This document shows positions 1 through 8,300 of a stretch of 64,000 nucleotides of DNA, piece by piece. Within the stretch, counting starts at the first letter, position 1. Every line of letters starts with the position of its first letter. This stretch comes from Arthrobacter sp. (GTDB lineage: Bacteria > Actinomycetota > Actinomycetes > Actinomycetales > Micrococcaceae), in contig JAITLQ010000015.1 of assembly GCA_031277795.1 (NCBI GenBank), forward strand, positions 62,001 through 126,000, written 5' to 3'. A program made the translations under genes and the position numbers. Under the pieces are notes generated by a model that made no database searches, had not been told where the DNA came from, and saw only the letters and a program-made list of their open reading frames with translations.

Positions 1-41
1 GTCCGCGGGGTGTCGGTGGGGGAGTCCGCGAGCGTCGTCAT
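1..41 (-). CDS. Possible 5' end of a gene leaving the window
   Basis: An ATG on the minus strand (39-41) opens a frame that reads M-T-T-L-A-D-S-P-T-D-T-P-R and runs off the window edge. Only about 13 codons are visible, so no product can be named and the start itself is a guess. The 120 bases between it and the next gene end hold no recognised feature. Confidence 0.25.
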   Translation of the reverse strand, partial: MTTLADSPTDTPR

Positions 42-161
42 GACGCGATTTTTGCCCCGTGTGACGGCCCCGGACAAGGGTCCGTGACACGCGACGACAT
101 ACGAGCCGAGCGCTCGAAAACCCCGGCGCACGCCGTGCGTGGCGAGGCAGGGAGGCGAACC

Positions 162-608
162 TCAGGCCGTGACGAGGCGCTGCAGCGCGTCGAGGAAACC
201 CTCGTAGCCGGCGATCGTGGCGCGCTTGGCCTCGTCGGGGAAACCGGGGGTGTCCTGCTCGAGGTGCACGCGCGTGCCCTCGCCGAAGGCGGTCAGCTCC
301 ACGCGGACCTCGGCCCGGGCCGGGTCATGCGGCTGATCCGTCAGCGTGAAGACCACGCGCGTGTGCGGGGTGACCTCGCGGAACTCGCCGGTCCAGGCGA
401 TGGTGTTGCCGTCCGGCAGCACCATGGTGGCGCGCCATGCGCGGCCCGGCTCCGCCACGAAGTCCAGCGTCTCGGCCGGCACGGCCACCTGATCCCCGCC
501 GAACCACGCCGCGAAGTCCCCGGCCGTCGTGAAGGCCGCGAAGACCCGGCTGGAGGGGGCGGCGATGTCGCGGTCGATCTCGATGCCCTCGGGCGTCAGG
601 CCGGTCAT
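162..608 (-). CDS. SRPBCC (AHSA1/START-like) domain protein, 148 aa
   Basis: Single-domain protein of the Bet v1-like AHSA1 group. The N-terminal block IEIDRDIAAPSSRVFAAFTT with W-FGGD shortly after is the typical opening strand, helix and tryptophan of this fold, and the C-terminal half ends in a long helix (YEGFLDALQRLV). Family members bind hydrophobic ligands in a cavity; no ligand can be read here. The start was placed at the ATG at 606-608 because GAGGAG lies just upstream; a longer reading frame upstream has no family similarity. It is divergent from the sulfate-type transporter gene. Function is otherwise unknown. Confidence 0.8.
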   Translation of the reverse strand: MTGLTPEGIEIDRDIAAPSSRVFAAFTTAGDFAAWFGGDQVAVPAETLDFVAEPGRAWRATMVLPDGNTIAWTGEFREVTPHTRVVFTLTDQPHDPARAEVRVELTAFGEGTRVHLEQDTPGFPDEAKRATIAGYEGFLDALQRLVTA

Positions 609-686
609 GGTGTCTCCTCGTTGAGAACGCGTCGGTGTGGGCGCCCGGGCGAGGTGCCCGACGGCGCTGTGATCACCCATTGTGCC

Positions 687-749
687 CCGCCTCGCCTCCT
701 GCACGGTCACCACGGCCGCCCGCCGTGGTGACCGTGCGGGAGGTGAGGC
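687..749. repeat. Long imperfect inverted repeat between divergent genes
   Basis: A perfect 16-bp inverted repeat (701-716 with 722-737, 5-nt loop) extends outward with few mismatches to about 28 bp per arm. The 18-mer CTGCACGGTCACCACGGC of its left arm (699-716) occurs again at 2408-2425, on the other side of the transporter gene. It lies between two divergent starts, so it is not an ordinary terminator for either flanking gene; an operator, a leader hairpin or a repeat element are all possible. Confidence 0.7.
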
Positions 750-834
750 CTGGCGCGCGCCCGACCCCGGGCCGCCGCCCGCGGCCGCCACCCCTAAGAT
801 GGAGGGTCGCCCCGCACCCTCACCCAGGAGCCGC

Positions 835-2385
835 ATGCCCTCCGCCGCGCCCGCCGCAGCCACACCGTCACCCCTGGAGCCGAGCGCCTCGGCGGCCTCC
901 GGCGCCGGAACCGCCACCCCGCGTCAGCGCCAATCGGTGCTGCGCACCCTGCGCACGCCCCGCTGGCTCGCGACCGAGCTGCTGGCCGGGCTCGTCGTGG
1001 CGATCGCGCTCATCCCGGAGGCCATCGCGTTTTCGGTCATCGCCGGCGTTGACCCGCGCGTGGGGCTCTTCGCCTCCTTCACCATGGCGGTGACGATCGC
1101 GATCGTCGGCGGGCGCCCGGCCATGATTTCCGCGGCCACCGGAGCGGTGGCGCTCGTCATCGCGCCGCTCGTGAAGAGCCACGGCACCGACTACTTCGTG
1201 GCCGCCGTGATCCTGGCGGGACTCATCCAGGTGGTGCTCGCGCTGGCCGGGATCACCAAGCTCATGCGCTTCATCCCGCGCTCGGTCATGGTCGGCTTCG
1301 TCAACGCGTTGGCCATCCTCATCTTCGTGGCGCAGGTGCCGGAGCTGATCGGCGTCCCGTGGCTCGTGTACCCGCTCGCCGCCGCCGCGCTGCTCATCGT
1401 GTTTGGCCTGCCCAAGCTGACCACCGCTGTTCCCGCGCCGCTCGTCGCCATCGTTCTGCTCACGGCCGTGACGATCTGGGCCGGCTGGGACGTCCCGACG
1501 GTGGCCGACAAAGGCACGCTGCCGGACTCGCTGCCCGGCCTGTTCCTCCCGAACGTCCCGCTGAGCTGGGAGACGCTGCGCATCGTCGCCCCGTTCTCCC
1601 TCGGGATGGCGCTCGTGGGCCTCATGGAATCCCTCATGACGGCGCAGCTCGTGGACGACATCACGGACACCCGCTCCAACAAGCGCCGCGAGGCCTGGGG
1701 CCAGGGCGTCGCCAACGTGGTGACCGGGTTCTTCGGCGGCATGGGCGGCTGCGCCATGATCGGGCAGACCACCATCAACGTGAAGGTCTCCGGCGCTCGC
1801 ACGCGCATCTCCACCTTCGTGGCCGGCGCCGCCCTGCTCGTGCTGGTCGTGGCGCTGGGCGATCTCGTGGGCCGGATCCCGATGGCCGTCCTGGTGGCCA
1901 TCATGATCTTCGTCTGCTGGGCCACCTTCGATTGGCACAGCATCCGCCCCACCACGCTGCGCACCCTGCCGCGCTCGGAGACCGCCGTCATGGTGGTCAC
2001 CGTGATCGCCACCGTCGCGACGCACAACCTGGCGATCGGCGTGGTCTCCGGCGTCCTCGTGGCGTGCGCCCTCTTCGCCCGCCGCGTGGCGGGCACCGTC
2101 TCCGTGCGTCGCACCGATCACCCGGACGGGCACGCGGAGTACGTCGTCACCGGGCCGTTGTTCTTTGCCTCCTCCAGCCAGCTGGCGCACCGCTTCGAGT
2201 ACGCCTCCGACCCCGCCGAGGTCAGCGTGGATCTCTCCGGCGCCCAGCTCTGGGACGCCTCGACCGTCGCGGTGCTCGACGACGTGCGGCGCCGTTACGA
2301 GCAGCACGGCAAGCGGGTGCGCCTCACCGGGCTGAGCGGGCACAGTGCGCAGCGCTACGAGCGCCTGAGCGGCAAGCTGGGCTAG
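835..2385 (+). CDS. SulP family anion transporter with STAS domain, 516 aa
   Basis: Inner-membrane anion transporter of the SulP/SLC26 family, whose members carry sulfate, bicarbonate or dicarboxylates. The first membrane segments hold the conserved P-E-A-I-A-F-S stretch (residues about 60-70), followed by roughly ten further hydrophobic segments. A cytosolic STAS domain fills the last 75 residues (from YVVTGPLFFAS, with the DLSGAQLWDAS motif). Length is at the short end for the family. The start is the ATG after AGGAG at 826-830; about 30 disordered Ala/Pro residues precede the first helix. No carbonic anhydrase or sulfate gene is adjacent, so the substrate is open. It is flanked on both sides by related hairpins. 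Confidence 0.88.
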   Translation: MPSAAPAAATPSPLEPSASAASGAGTATPRQRQSVLRTLRTPRWLATELLAGLVVAIALIPEAIAFSVIAGVDPRVGLFASFTMAVTIAIVGGRPAMISAATGAVALVIAPLVKSHGTDYFVAAVILAGLIQVVLALAGITKLMRFIPRSVMVGFVNALAILIFVAQVPELIGVPWLVYPLAAAALLIVFGLPKLTTAVPAPLVAIVLLTAVTIWAGWDVPTVADKGTLPDSLPGLFLPNVPLSWETLRIVAPFSLGMALVGLMESLMTAQLVDDITDTRSNKRREAWGQGVANVVTGFFGGMGGCAMIGQTTINVKVSGARTRISTFVAGAALLVLVVALGDLVGRIPMAVLVAIMIFVCWATFDWHSIRPTTLRTLPRSETAVMVVTVIATVATHNLAIGVVSGVLVACALFARRVAGTVSVRRTDHPDGHAEYVVTGPLFFASSSQLAHRFEYASDPAEVSVDLSGAQLWDASTVAVLDDVRRRYEQHGKRVRLTGLSGHSAQRYERLSGKLG

Positions 2386-2394
2386 CCCTCTCGG

Positions 2395-2455
2395 CTCGTC
2401 TCGCGCACTGCACGGTCACCACGGCGAACCGGCGCAGTGACCGTGCGGTACGCGA
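2395..2455. terminator. Hairpin after the SulP gene, sharing 18 nt with 699-716
   Basis: GCACGGTCAC (2410-2419) pairs with GTGACCGTGC, and pairing continues outward with mismatches (CTCGCGC against GCGCGAAG-like). The left arm repeats exactly the 18-mer found at 699-716. No T-tract follows, as is usual in high-GC actinobacteria. Position at the 3' end of the transporter gene and before a same-strand gene fits a terminator. Confidence 0.6.
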
Positions 2456-2540
2456 AGCAGGGGAACGGTAGGGCCGCCTCGAACCCCCATCAGCCCGACC
2501 CGACTACCGGCGGCCCGCCGGGTCTGGCTAGGCTCGGATG

Positions 2541-3905
2541 GTGAGTGTCCCCGCCCAGCCCAGCCCCACGCCGTCGGGCAGTGAACGCCAGCGCTTCCCC
2601 GGCCTGACGCGCCAGATCCTGGCGCTCGCCGTCCCCGCGCTCGGGGCGCTCATCGCCGAGCCGCTCTTCCTGCTCGCCGACACGGCGATCGTTGGCCACC
2701 TCGGCGTGGAGCAGCTGGCCGGCGTGGGCCTCGGCACCACCGTGCTGCAGACGGCCGTTGGCCTCATGATCTTCCTGGCGTACGCCACCACGCCGGCCGT
2801 GGCGCGCCAGTTCGGCGCGGGGAACCTGCCCAAGGCGCTCGCAGCGGGGCGCGACGGCGTGTGGCTGGGTCTCGCGCTTGGCGTGGCCCTCGCGGTGCTC
2901 GGCTGGGTGAGCGCCCCGGCGCTCGCCGGGCTGATGGGGGCCAGCGGGCCCACGCTGGACTTCGCCGTGGACTACCTGCGCTGGTCCATGCCCGGCGTCC
3001 CCGCGATGCTCCTCGTGATGGCGGCGACCGGCACGCTGCGCGGCCTGCAGGACGGGCGCACACCGCTGATCGTGGCCGGCGGCGGCTTCGCCATCAACAT
3101 CGTCCTGAACTTCACGCTCGTCTACGGGGCGGGGCTCTCGGTGGCCGGCTCGGCGATCGGCACGTCGATCGCCCAGTGGCTCATGGCGCTGACCTACCTG
3201 GCGCTCCTGTTGCCGCGCCTGCGACGGCAGGGGGTGGGGCTGCGCCCGAGCGCAGACGGCCTGCGCACCTCCGCCCGTGCCGGTGGCTGGCTCATGCTGC
3301 GCACGCTCTCGCTGCGCGCCGCGATCCTCTCCACGGTCTGGGTCGTGACGGCGCACGGCACGGTGACGCTCGCGTCGCACCAGCTCGTCTTCACGCTCTT
3401 CTCCACGCTGGCGTTCGCGCTCGACGCCTTGGCGATCGCGGCCCAGTCCCTCATCGGCAAGGAGCTCGGTGCCGGGCACCTTGACCGCACCAAGGCCCTG
3501 ACCCGCACTATGATGCGCTGGGGGTTGTGGTTCGGCGTGCTCACGGGGGCGCTCCTCGCGGCGCTCGCGTGGATCATCCCGCGCGGCTTCTCCGGCGACC
3601 CGGAGGTCTGGCGCGCCGCCACGATCGGCCTGCTGGTCCTGGCGATCCAGCAGCCCATCTGCGGGCTCGTGTTCGTCCTGGACGGCGTGCTGATTGGCGC
3701 GGGCGACGCCCGCTACCTGGCCCTCGCCGGGCTCGTGAACCTGGCCTTGTACTGGCCGGTCCTGGCGCTCGTCGCGTTCCTTCCCCTGCCCGGCGAGGCC
3801 GTCGGCTGGGTCTGGGCGGCGTTCTTCGTCTACATGCTGGCCCGCGCCGCCACGCTCTCGTGGCGCGTGCGGGATGATCGCTGGATGCGCGTGGGGGCAG
3901 CGTAG
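2541..3905 (+). CDS. MATE family multidrug efflux transporter, 454 aa
   Basis: Twelve-segment cation-coupled exporter of the DinF/NorM-like MATE family. The first helix reads LALAVPALGALIAEPLFLLADTAIVGHLG, a typical MATE opening with the D-T-A-I-V-G-H-L-G motif, and the second half repeats the fold (from about residue 245). Length fits the family. TAGGCT (2529-2534) ends 6 nt before the GTG at 2541, suggesting a leaderless transcript starting at that GTG; the ATG at 2538 immediately before it is the alternative start. It converges on the DUF4287 gene with a 13-bp gap. The exported compound is unknown. Confidence 0.9.
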   Translation: MSVPAQPSPTPSGSERQRFPGLTRQILALAVPALGALIAEPLFLLADTAIVGHLGVEQLAGVGLGTTVLQTAVGLMIFLAYATTPAVARQFGAGNLPKALAAGRDGVWLGLALGVALAVLGWVSAPALAGLMGASGPTLDFAVDYLRWSMPGVPAMLLVMAATGTLRGLQDGRTPLIVAGGGFAINIVLNFTLVYGAGLSVAGSAIGTSIAQWLMALTYLALLLPRLRRQGVGLRPSADGLRTSARAGGWLMLRTLSLRAAILSTVWVVTAHGTVTLASHQLVFTLFSTLAFALDALAIAAQSLIGKELGAGHLDRTKALTRTMMRWGLWFGVLTGALLAALAWIIPRGFSGDPEVWRAATIGLLVLAIQQPICGLVFVLDGVLIGAGDARYLALAGLVNLALYWPVLALVAFLPLPGEAVGWVWAAFFVYMLARAATLSWRVRDDRWMRVGAA

Positions 3906-3918
3906 AACCGCCGTTCGC

Positions 3919-4167
3919 TCAAGCCAGCGCGTGCTTCACGTAGCCGACGATCGCGTTGGCGTGCCCGTGGCCGAGCCCGTGCTCGTCCTTGAGCCAGGCC
4001 ACGGCCTCCATGTGCTTGGCCCCGCCGTCCAGGCGCTCAACCACCAGGTCAAGCCATTCCTGCATGGGTTTTCCGTACTTCGCCTCGATGGACGGGAAGT
4101 AGGACGCGGGGCCCTTGGGCTTGTTGGCCGGATCGATGGTGGGTGCCTCAACGCGGTGCGTGCTCAT
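3919..4167 (-). CDS. DUF4287 domain protein, 82 aa
   Basis: Small soluble protein made almost entirely of the DUF4287 domain: the Y-F-P-S-I-E-A-K-Y-G-K-P-M-Q-E-W block is followed by H-M-E-A-V-A-W-L-K-D-E-H-G-L-G-H-G-H-A-N-A-I-V-G-Y. The family is widespread in actinobacteria, has no established reaction, and sometimes is fused to DUF5655. The start is the ATG at 4165-4167 with GAGG 9 nt upstream. It is monocistronic and convergent with the MATE gene. Confidence 0.85.
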   Translation of the reverse strand: MSTHRVEAPTIDPANKPKGPASYFPSIEAKYGKPMQEWLDLVVERLDGGAKHMEAVAWLKDEHGLGHGHANAIVGYVKHALA

Positions 4168-4257
4168 GCGTGCCAGCCTCGCACGTTTCGCGGCCCGAGG
4201 GGAGAGGTGCCTGGCACACACATCGGAGCGCGGTCCCACGCCCTTGTCCACCCGCGG

Positions 4258-4275
4258 GACCACCCGCCGTCGTGC
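4258..4275. repeat. Single arm of the GACGGCGGGTGGTC element
   Basis: GACCACCCGCCGTCGTGC is the same word that forms hairpin arms at 30281-30321 and 63343-63385, here present as one arm only, upstream of the VanY-like gene. The shared 14-mer is GACGGCGGGTGGTC on the complementary strand. Confidence 0.5.
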
Positions 4276-4349
4276 GCTTCATCCCGATGCCCGACGCGCC
4301 GGGCCTCGCCTGGGCGCGAGGCTGGAGGCTCAGCATCCAGGAGGAAACC

Positions 4350-4994
4350 ATGCGCGAACTCGACGTCCCCGCACGCACCCGTCTTGCCCGCAGCTTCGGC
4401 GCGGCCGTGATCATTGCCCTCATCCTTGGCGCGGCGATCGGCTTTGCCACGCTGCGCGGGGGAGACCAAGGGAACGACGGCGAGCGGTCGGCCGCCACGG
4501 TGAGCTCGGCCGGGCGCGGGGAGACAACGGGGACGGCGGCCGTGGGCGGCGGGGTACCCACGGCGACGGTGAAGGCCCAGGTGCGCGAGACCCGAATCGA
4601 CCCTTTCGACGCATCCCATGCGGCGGTGGCGGGGCTGGACGCGACGCTGCGCGAGCGGATCCAGAAGGCGGCGCGCGCCGCGGCGGACGAGGGCGTGGAC
4701 GAGTTCTGGCTGACCTCGGGCTGGCGCACGAGCGAGTATCAGCAGGGCCTGCTCAACGCCGGCGTGAAGAAGCATGGGAGCCTCGACGCCGCGCTGCGCT
4801 GGGTGAAGACGCCCACGACGTCCGAGCACGTGAAGGGTGCGGCCGCCGACGTGGGGCCGACGGCCGCCGCGTACTGGATGGACCGCAACGCCGAGCGCTT
4901 TGGACTGTGCCGGACCTACGCCAACGAGATCTGGCACTACGAGGTGCGCCCGGCGGACGGGTGCCCGCCGCAGAAGGGCGACGCGGCCGGTTGA
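4350..4994 (+). CDS. Membrane-anchored D-Ala-D-Ala carboxypeptidase (VanY/M15 family), 214 aa
   Basis: Predicted extracytoplasmic zinc peptidase that trims D-alanyl peptides of the cell wall. One N-terminal membrane segment (about residues 15-37, AAVIIALILGAAIGFATL) is followed by a Gly/Thr-rich stalk and the M15 domain. Zinc-site motifs are visible: S-E-H-V-K-G-A-A-A-D-V (the SxHxxGxAxD signature) and E-I-W-H-Y-E near the C-terminus; S-G-W-R-T-S-E-Y is the conserved first block. AGGAGG (4339-4344) fixes the ATG at 4350. It stands alone, so a role in wall turnover rather than glycopeptide resistance is the simpler reading; no vanR/S/H/A/X neighbours are seen. Confidence 0.88.
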   Translation: MRELDVPARTRLARSFGAAVIIALILGAAIGFATLRGGDQGNDGERSAATVSSAGRGETTGTAAVGGGVPTATVKAQVRETRIDPFDASHAAVAGLDATLRERIQKAARAAADEGVDEFWLTSGWRTSEYQQGLLNAGVKKHGSLDAALRWVKTPTTSEHVKGAAADVGPTAAAYWMDRNAERFGLCRTYANEIWHYEVRPADGCPPQKGDAAG

Positions 4995-5017
4995 GCCGAG
5001 CGCCGCGGCGTGAGGTC

Positions 5018-5563
5018 CTAGAAGAGGTGCGCCAGCAGCTCGAGCGCCACGGCGGCCACGCCGATGGCGGTCAGGATGCCGATGAGCAGCACGCGCTGCC
5101 ACAGGGGCAGCTTGACGCGGCGCAGCGCGATCCACGCGAGCACGCCGAGGGTCACGACGAGCACGATCTGCCCGGCGCGTAGCGCCCGGTCCAGGTGCAT
5201 CCAGCCCAGGCCCGCAGCGGCGATGAGCAGGAGCGGGACCGTCACGGCGCTGAGCGCGCCGCCCGTGACCCGCAGCAGGTGGCGTAGCTCGTCGCGATGC
5301 GGCAGCCCCTGGTGCACCACGGTGTGGGCCACGAGATCGGCGCAGAAGGACGCGAGCAGGACGCCGGCCACGGTGATGAAGAGCGTGAGCGCCGCCTTGC
5401 CGGGGGTCTCTTCGTGGGCGTGGGAAGAGAGCGCCATGAGCACGGCGAGCGAGGTGAACGTGACGTAGACGCGTTCCTTGAGCCGTTCGGCGTGCTGCTC
5501 AAGCTCGGTGTGCTCGGCCGGCGTGGCGGCGGGGGAGGAGCTGCCCTCGCGACTCTTTTCCAT
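5018..5563 (-). CDS. Hypothetical membrane protein, four segments, 181 aa
   Basis: Not assigned to a family. After a hydrophilic N-terminus ([29 protein letters not shown]) four hydrophobic segments follow at about residues 32-45, 57-77, 102-125 and 130-175, with short polar loops and an end in LELLAHLF. It is divergent from the lactam-utilisation operon, and the palindrome at 5600-5616 lies between the two starts, so it could share regulation with that operon. Confidence 0.7.
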   Translation of the reverse strand: MEKSREGSSSPAATPAEHTELEQHAERLKERVYVTFTSLAVLMALSSHAHEETPGKAALTLFITVAGVLLASFCADLVAHTVVHQGLPHRDELRHLLRVTGGALSAVTVPLLLIAAAGLGWMHLDRALRAGQIVLVVTLGVLAWIALRRVKLPLWQRVLLIGILTAIGVAAVALELLAHLF

Positions 5564-5599
5564 CGGCCAATCCTAACGGGGGCGCTTCTCATGACGATC

Positions 5600-5616
5600 G
5601 GATTGTTGAACAATCC
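5600..5616. promoter_or_regulatory. Palindromic operator upstream of pxpA
   Basis: GGATTGTT-G-AACAATCC, a perfect 8-bp inverted repeat around a central G, lies 48 bp before the pxpA start. Its core TTGTT-S-AACAA occurs twice more at 13170-13180 and 13194-13204, before the NRAMP-like/DUF1445 operon of the same locus. The likely binder is the GntR/FCD regulator encoded at 10223-10891. Confidence 0.75.
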
Positions 5617-5664
5617 GCGCTCATCGGGCATGCTGAGACTGCACATCGGGTAACGGAGGTCACA

Positions 5665-6426
5665 GTGAGCGTCATCGATCTGAACAGCGACATCGGCGAG
5701 TCGTTCGGCGCCTGGCGCATGGGCGACGACGAGGCGATCCTCGCCTCGGTCACGAGCGCCAACATCGCCTGCGGCTTCCACGCGGGGGACCCCAGCCACA
5801 TGGCCGCGACCGCCCGCGCCGCCGCCGAGCGCGGCGTCGCCATCGGCGCCCACGTGGCCTACCGCGACCTGGTGGGCTTCGGCCGCCGCTTCGTCGACGC
5901 GACCCCGACCGAGCTGGCCGACGATGTGCTCTACCAAATCGGCGCCCTCGACGCGCTGGCCCGCGCGGCCGGCTCCACGGTCAGCTACGTCAAGCCGCAC
6001 GGCGCGCTCTACAACACGATCGTTCACCACGAGGCCCACGCCCGCGCCGTCGTCGCCGGCGTCAAGGCCTTCAGCCGCGACCTCGCGCTCCTGCTCCTGC
6101 CTGGCTCCCTGGCCCTGGAGTTCGCGGCGGAGGCCGGCCTGCGCGGCGTCTCCGAGGCCTTTGCGGACCGCGGCTACAACCCGGACGGCACGCTCGTCTC
6201 GCGCCGCGAGCCGGGCGCGGTGCTCCACGACGAGGCCCTCGTCGCCGAGCGCATGGTCCGCCTCGCCACCGAGGGCGTTCTCGAGGCCACCGACGGGACG
6301 CTCATCCGCCCCGAGGCCGAATCCATCTGCCTGCACGGAGACACCGAGGGGTCCGTGCGCCTGGCCGCCGCCGTGCGCGCCGGCCTGGAGGGCGCCGGCG
6401 TGAGCATCAAGAGCTTCGCCTCGTGA
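5665..6426 (+). CDS. pxpA: 5-oxoprolinase subunit A / LamB-YcsF family protein, 253 aa
   Basis: Cytosolic TIM-barrel subunit of the prokaryotic 5-oxoprolinase, which opens 5-oxoproline to glutamate with ATP together with PxpB and PxpC. The family signature opens the protein: [14 protein letters not shown], then [11 protein letters not shown] and V-K-P-H-G-A-L-Y-N. Length (253) is standard. The GTG start at 5665 has GGAGG at 5655-5659. Its stop overlaps the next start in a GTGA tetranucleotide, so translation is coupled. It heads an operon pxpA - pxpBC - biotin carboxylase. Confidence 0.93.
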   Translation: MSVIDLNSDIGESFGAWRMGDDEAILASVTSANIACGFHAGDPSHMAATARAAAERGVAIGAHVAYRDLVGFGRRFVDATPTELADDVLYQIGALDALARAAGSTVSYVKPHGALYNTIVHHEAHARAVVAGVKAFSRDLALLLLPGSLALEFAAEAGLRGVSEAFADRGYNPDGTLVSRREPGAVLHDEALVAERMVRLATEGVLEATDGTLIRPEAESICLHGDTEGSVRLAAAVRAGLEGAGVSIKSFAS

Positions 6427-8300
6427 GCCTCCACGGCCCCGCCGTCATCCACCAGCCCGCCCCGCGCGTGCTGCACGCCGGGCTGACGGCGCTCCTGCTC
6501 GAGGTGGAGGATCTCCCCGCCGCGATGGCGTGGCACGCCCACCTGCTGGCGCAGCCGTTGCCCGGCCAGGCGGAGGCTCTCGCCGCCGCCAGCACGGTCT
6601 TGCTGCGCTTCGACACCCCGGAGCATGCGGCCGCCGCCGCGCGCAGCGTGGCCGACCGCATCCCGGGCGCCGCCGCCCAGGCCAGCCCGCTGCACCACCG
6701 GATCGAGGTGCACTACGCGGGCGAGGACCTCGCCGAGCTCGCTCGTCTCACGGGCCTGAGCATCGAGGGCGTCATCGCGGCGCACACGGGCACCGACTGG
6801 ACCGGCGCCTTCGGCGGCTTCGCCCCCGGCTTCACTTACCTCACGGGCGGCGACCCCGTGCTCGACGTCCCGCGCCGCACCAGCCCGCGCACCGCCGTCC
6901 CGGCCGGCTCGGTGGCGCTCGCCGGCCGCTTCTCGGCCGTGTACCCACGCCAGTCGCCCGGCGGTTGGCAGCTGCTCGGCACCACGGGCGCCGTCCTGTG
7001 GGACAGCGCGCGGGAACGCCCGGCGCTCATCGCGCCAGGCGACGTGGTCAGCTTCGTTCCGGTGCGCGACGCCGCACGGGTCACCTCGGGTGCCGAGGCA
7101 CCGCTCACCGGGCGTGAGCTGCCCGACGGCGCCGTGCCCGGCTTGGGCGCGCAGGCGGAGGCTGCGCTCGGCGCAGCGCCTGACGCCGCCGTGCCCAGCT
7201 CGGGTGCCAAGGCGCCATTAGCGTCGGACATCACGCCCGCGTTGGGCATGGCCGGGGCCGCCGCCGGCGCAGCACCGTTAGCCGCCGGTCGTCACCGGGC
7301 GGACGAGGGCTCGACCCCCGCTGCGTCGCGCCTCGCCGCAGCGGCCGCCCTGACGCTGCTCTCTCCCGGATTGCACACCACGTTCCAGGACCGCGGCCGC
7401 GCCGGCAACGGCGATCTCGGAGTGACGGTGTCCGGCGCCGCCGACCGTCTGAGCGCCGCGCAGGCCAATCGACTCGTGGGCAACCCGCAGGACGCGGTGG
7501 TCCTCGAGACGATGCTGGGCGGCCTCGAGCTGCGGGCGAACTCCACCGTGGTGCTGGCCCTCGCCGGTGCCGTCGGCGAGGCGATCATCGCCCCGGCCCC
7601 GCAGGCCCCGGCCGCGCTCCCAGCCCGCCCGGCGCCGGCGCGCACCCCGTTTGTGCTGCGGGCGGGCGAGACCCTGAGCCTCACCGCCCCGGAGGCGGGC
7701 CTGCGCGGTTACGTCGCGGTCCGCGGTGGCTTCGAGGCGCCGGCCGAGCTCGGCAGCTCCTCCACCGATTCCCTCTCGGGCCTCGGCCCGGCGCCCTTGG
7801 CGACCGGGCAGGCACTCTCCGTGGGGCAGGAAGGCCGGGCGGGCGCCGTCGGGCATCCGGAAACCCCGGCCACCCCGCTCCCGGCCCCGGGCGAGGCCGT
7901 CACGCTCGTGGCCCATCCCGGCCCGCGCGAGGACTGGTTTGGCCCCGAGGGCCTCGCCGCCCTCGAGTCGACCGCCTGGAGGGTGAGCACGCAGTCCGAC
8001 CGCGTGGGCGCCCGCCTGGAACTCGACCCGGCCGCCGGGCGGCAGGCGCCCCTGCGCCGCCTCCGCGAGGGCGAACTCGCGAGCGAGGGCGTCGTGGCCG
8101 GATCGCTGCAGGTGCCGCCGTCCGGGCTGCCCGTCCTCTTCCTCGCCGATCACCCCGTCACGGGCGGCTACCCCGTCATCGCCGTGGTGCGGGCGGCCGA
8201 TGTGGCCCTCGCCGCCCAGCTGCCACCCGGCACCCCCGTGCGGATCAGCCTCGAGCCGCACCCCACCCCCGTCCCCGCGCCAGAAGGAGCAGCCAAGTGA
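6423..8300 (+). CDS. Fused 5-oxoprolinase subunits B and C (KipI-KipA), 625 aa
   Basis: Residues about 1-220 are a PxpB/KipI (AHS1) domain, with G-F-A-P-G-F-T-Y-L and [11 protein letters not shown] near its end. Residues about 310-620 are a PxpC/KipA (AHS2) domain starting [15 protein letters not shown]. About 90 Ala/Gly/Pro-rich residues join them; this linker carries the recurring 11-mer TGCCCGACGGC. In many bacteria the two subunits are separate genes, so this is a gene fusion. The GTG start overlaps the pxpA stop. The same two domains form the carboxyltransferase part of urea carboxylase, which matters because a biotin carboxylase follows. Confidence 0.9.
   Translation: MSLHGPAVIHQPAPRVLHAGLTALLLEVEDLPAAMAWHAHLLAQPLPGQAEALAAASTVLLRFDTPEHAAAAARSVADRIPGAAAQASPLHHRIEVHYAGEDLAELARLTGLSIEGVIAAHTGTDWTGAFGGFAPGFTYLTGGDPVLDVPRRTSPRTAVPAGSVALAGRFSAVYPRQSPGGWQLLGTTGAVLWDSARERPALIAPGDVVSFVPVRDAARVTSGAEAPLTGRELPDGAVPGLGAQAEAALGAAPDAAVPSSGAKAPLASDITPALGMAGAAAGAAPLAAGRHRADEGSTPAASRLAAAAALTLLSPGLHTTFQDRGRAGNGDLGVTVSGAADRLSAAQANRLVGNPQDAVVLETMLGGLELRANSTVVLALAGAVGEAIIAPAPQAPAALPARPAPARTPFVLRAGETLSLTAPEAGLRGYVAVRGGFEAPAELGSSSTDSLSGLGPAPLATGQALSVGQEGRAGAVGHPETPATPLPAPGEAVTLVAHPGPREDWFGPEGLAALESTAWRVSTQSDRVGARLELDPAAGRQAPLRRLREGELASEGVVAGSLQVPPSGLPVLFLADHPVTGGYPVIAVVRAADVALAAQLPPGTPVRISLEPHPTPVPAPEGAAK

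Noticed and set aside
868..2343. A long minus-strand open frame (491 codons) opposite the SulP gene
   Set aside because: It is His/Arg/Gly-rich with no domain or ribosome site, and mirrors the third-codon GC bias of the real gene. The same applies to other long antisense frames, for example 7278-8261, 10764-13223 and 38480-40057.
4350..4994. VanY-like gene as part of a glycopeptide-resistance cluster
   Set aside because: No van regulatory or ligase genes surround it; a wall-maintenance peptidase is simpler.
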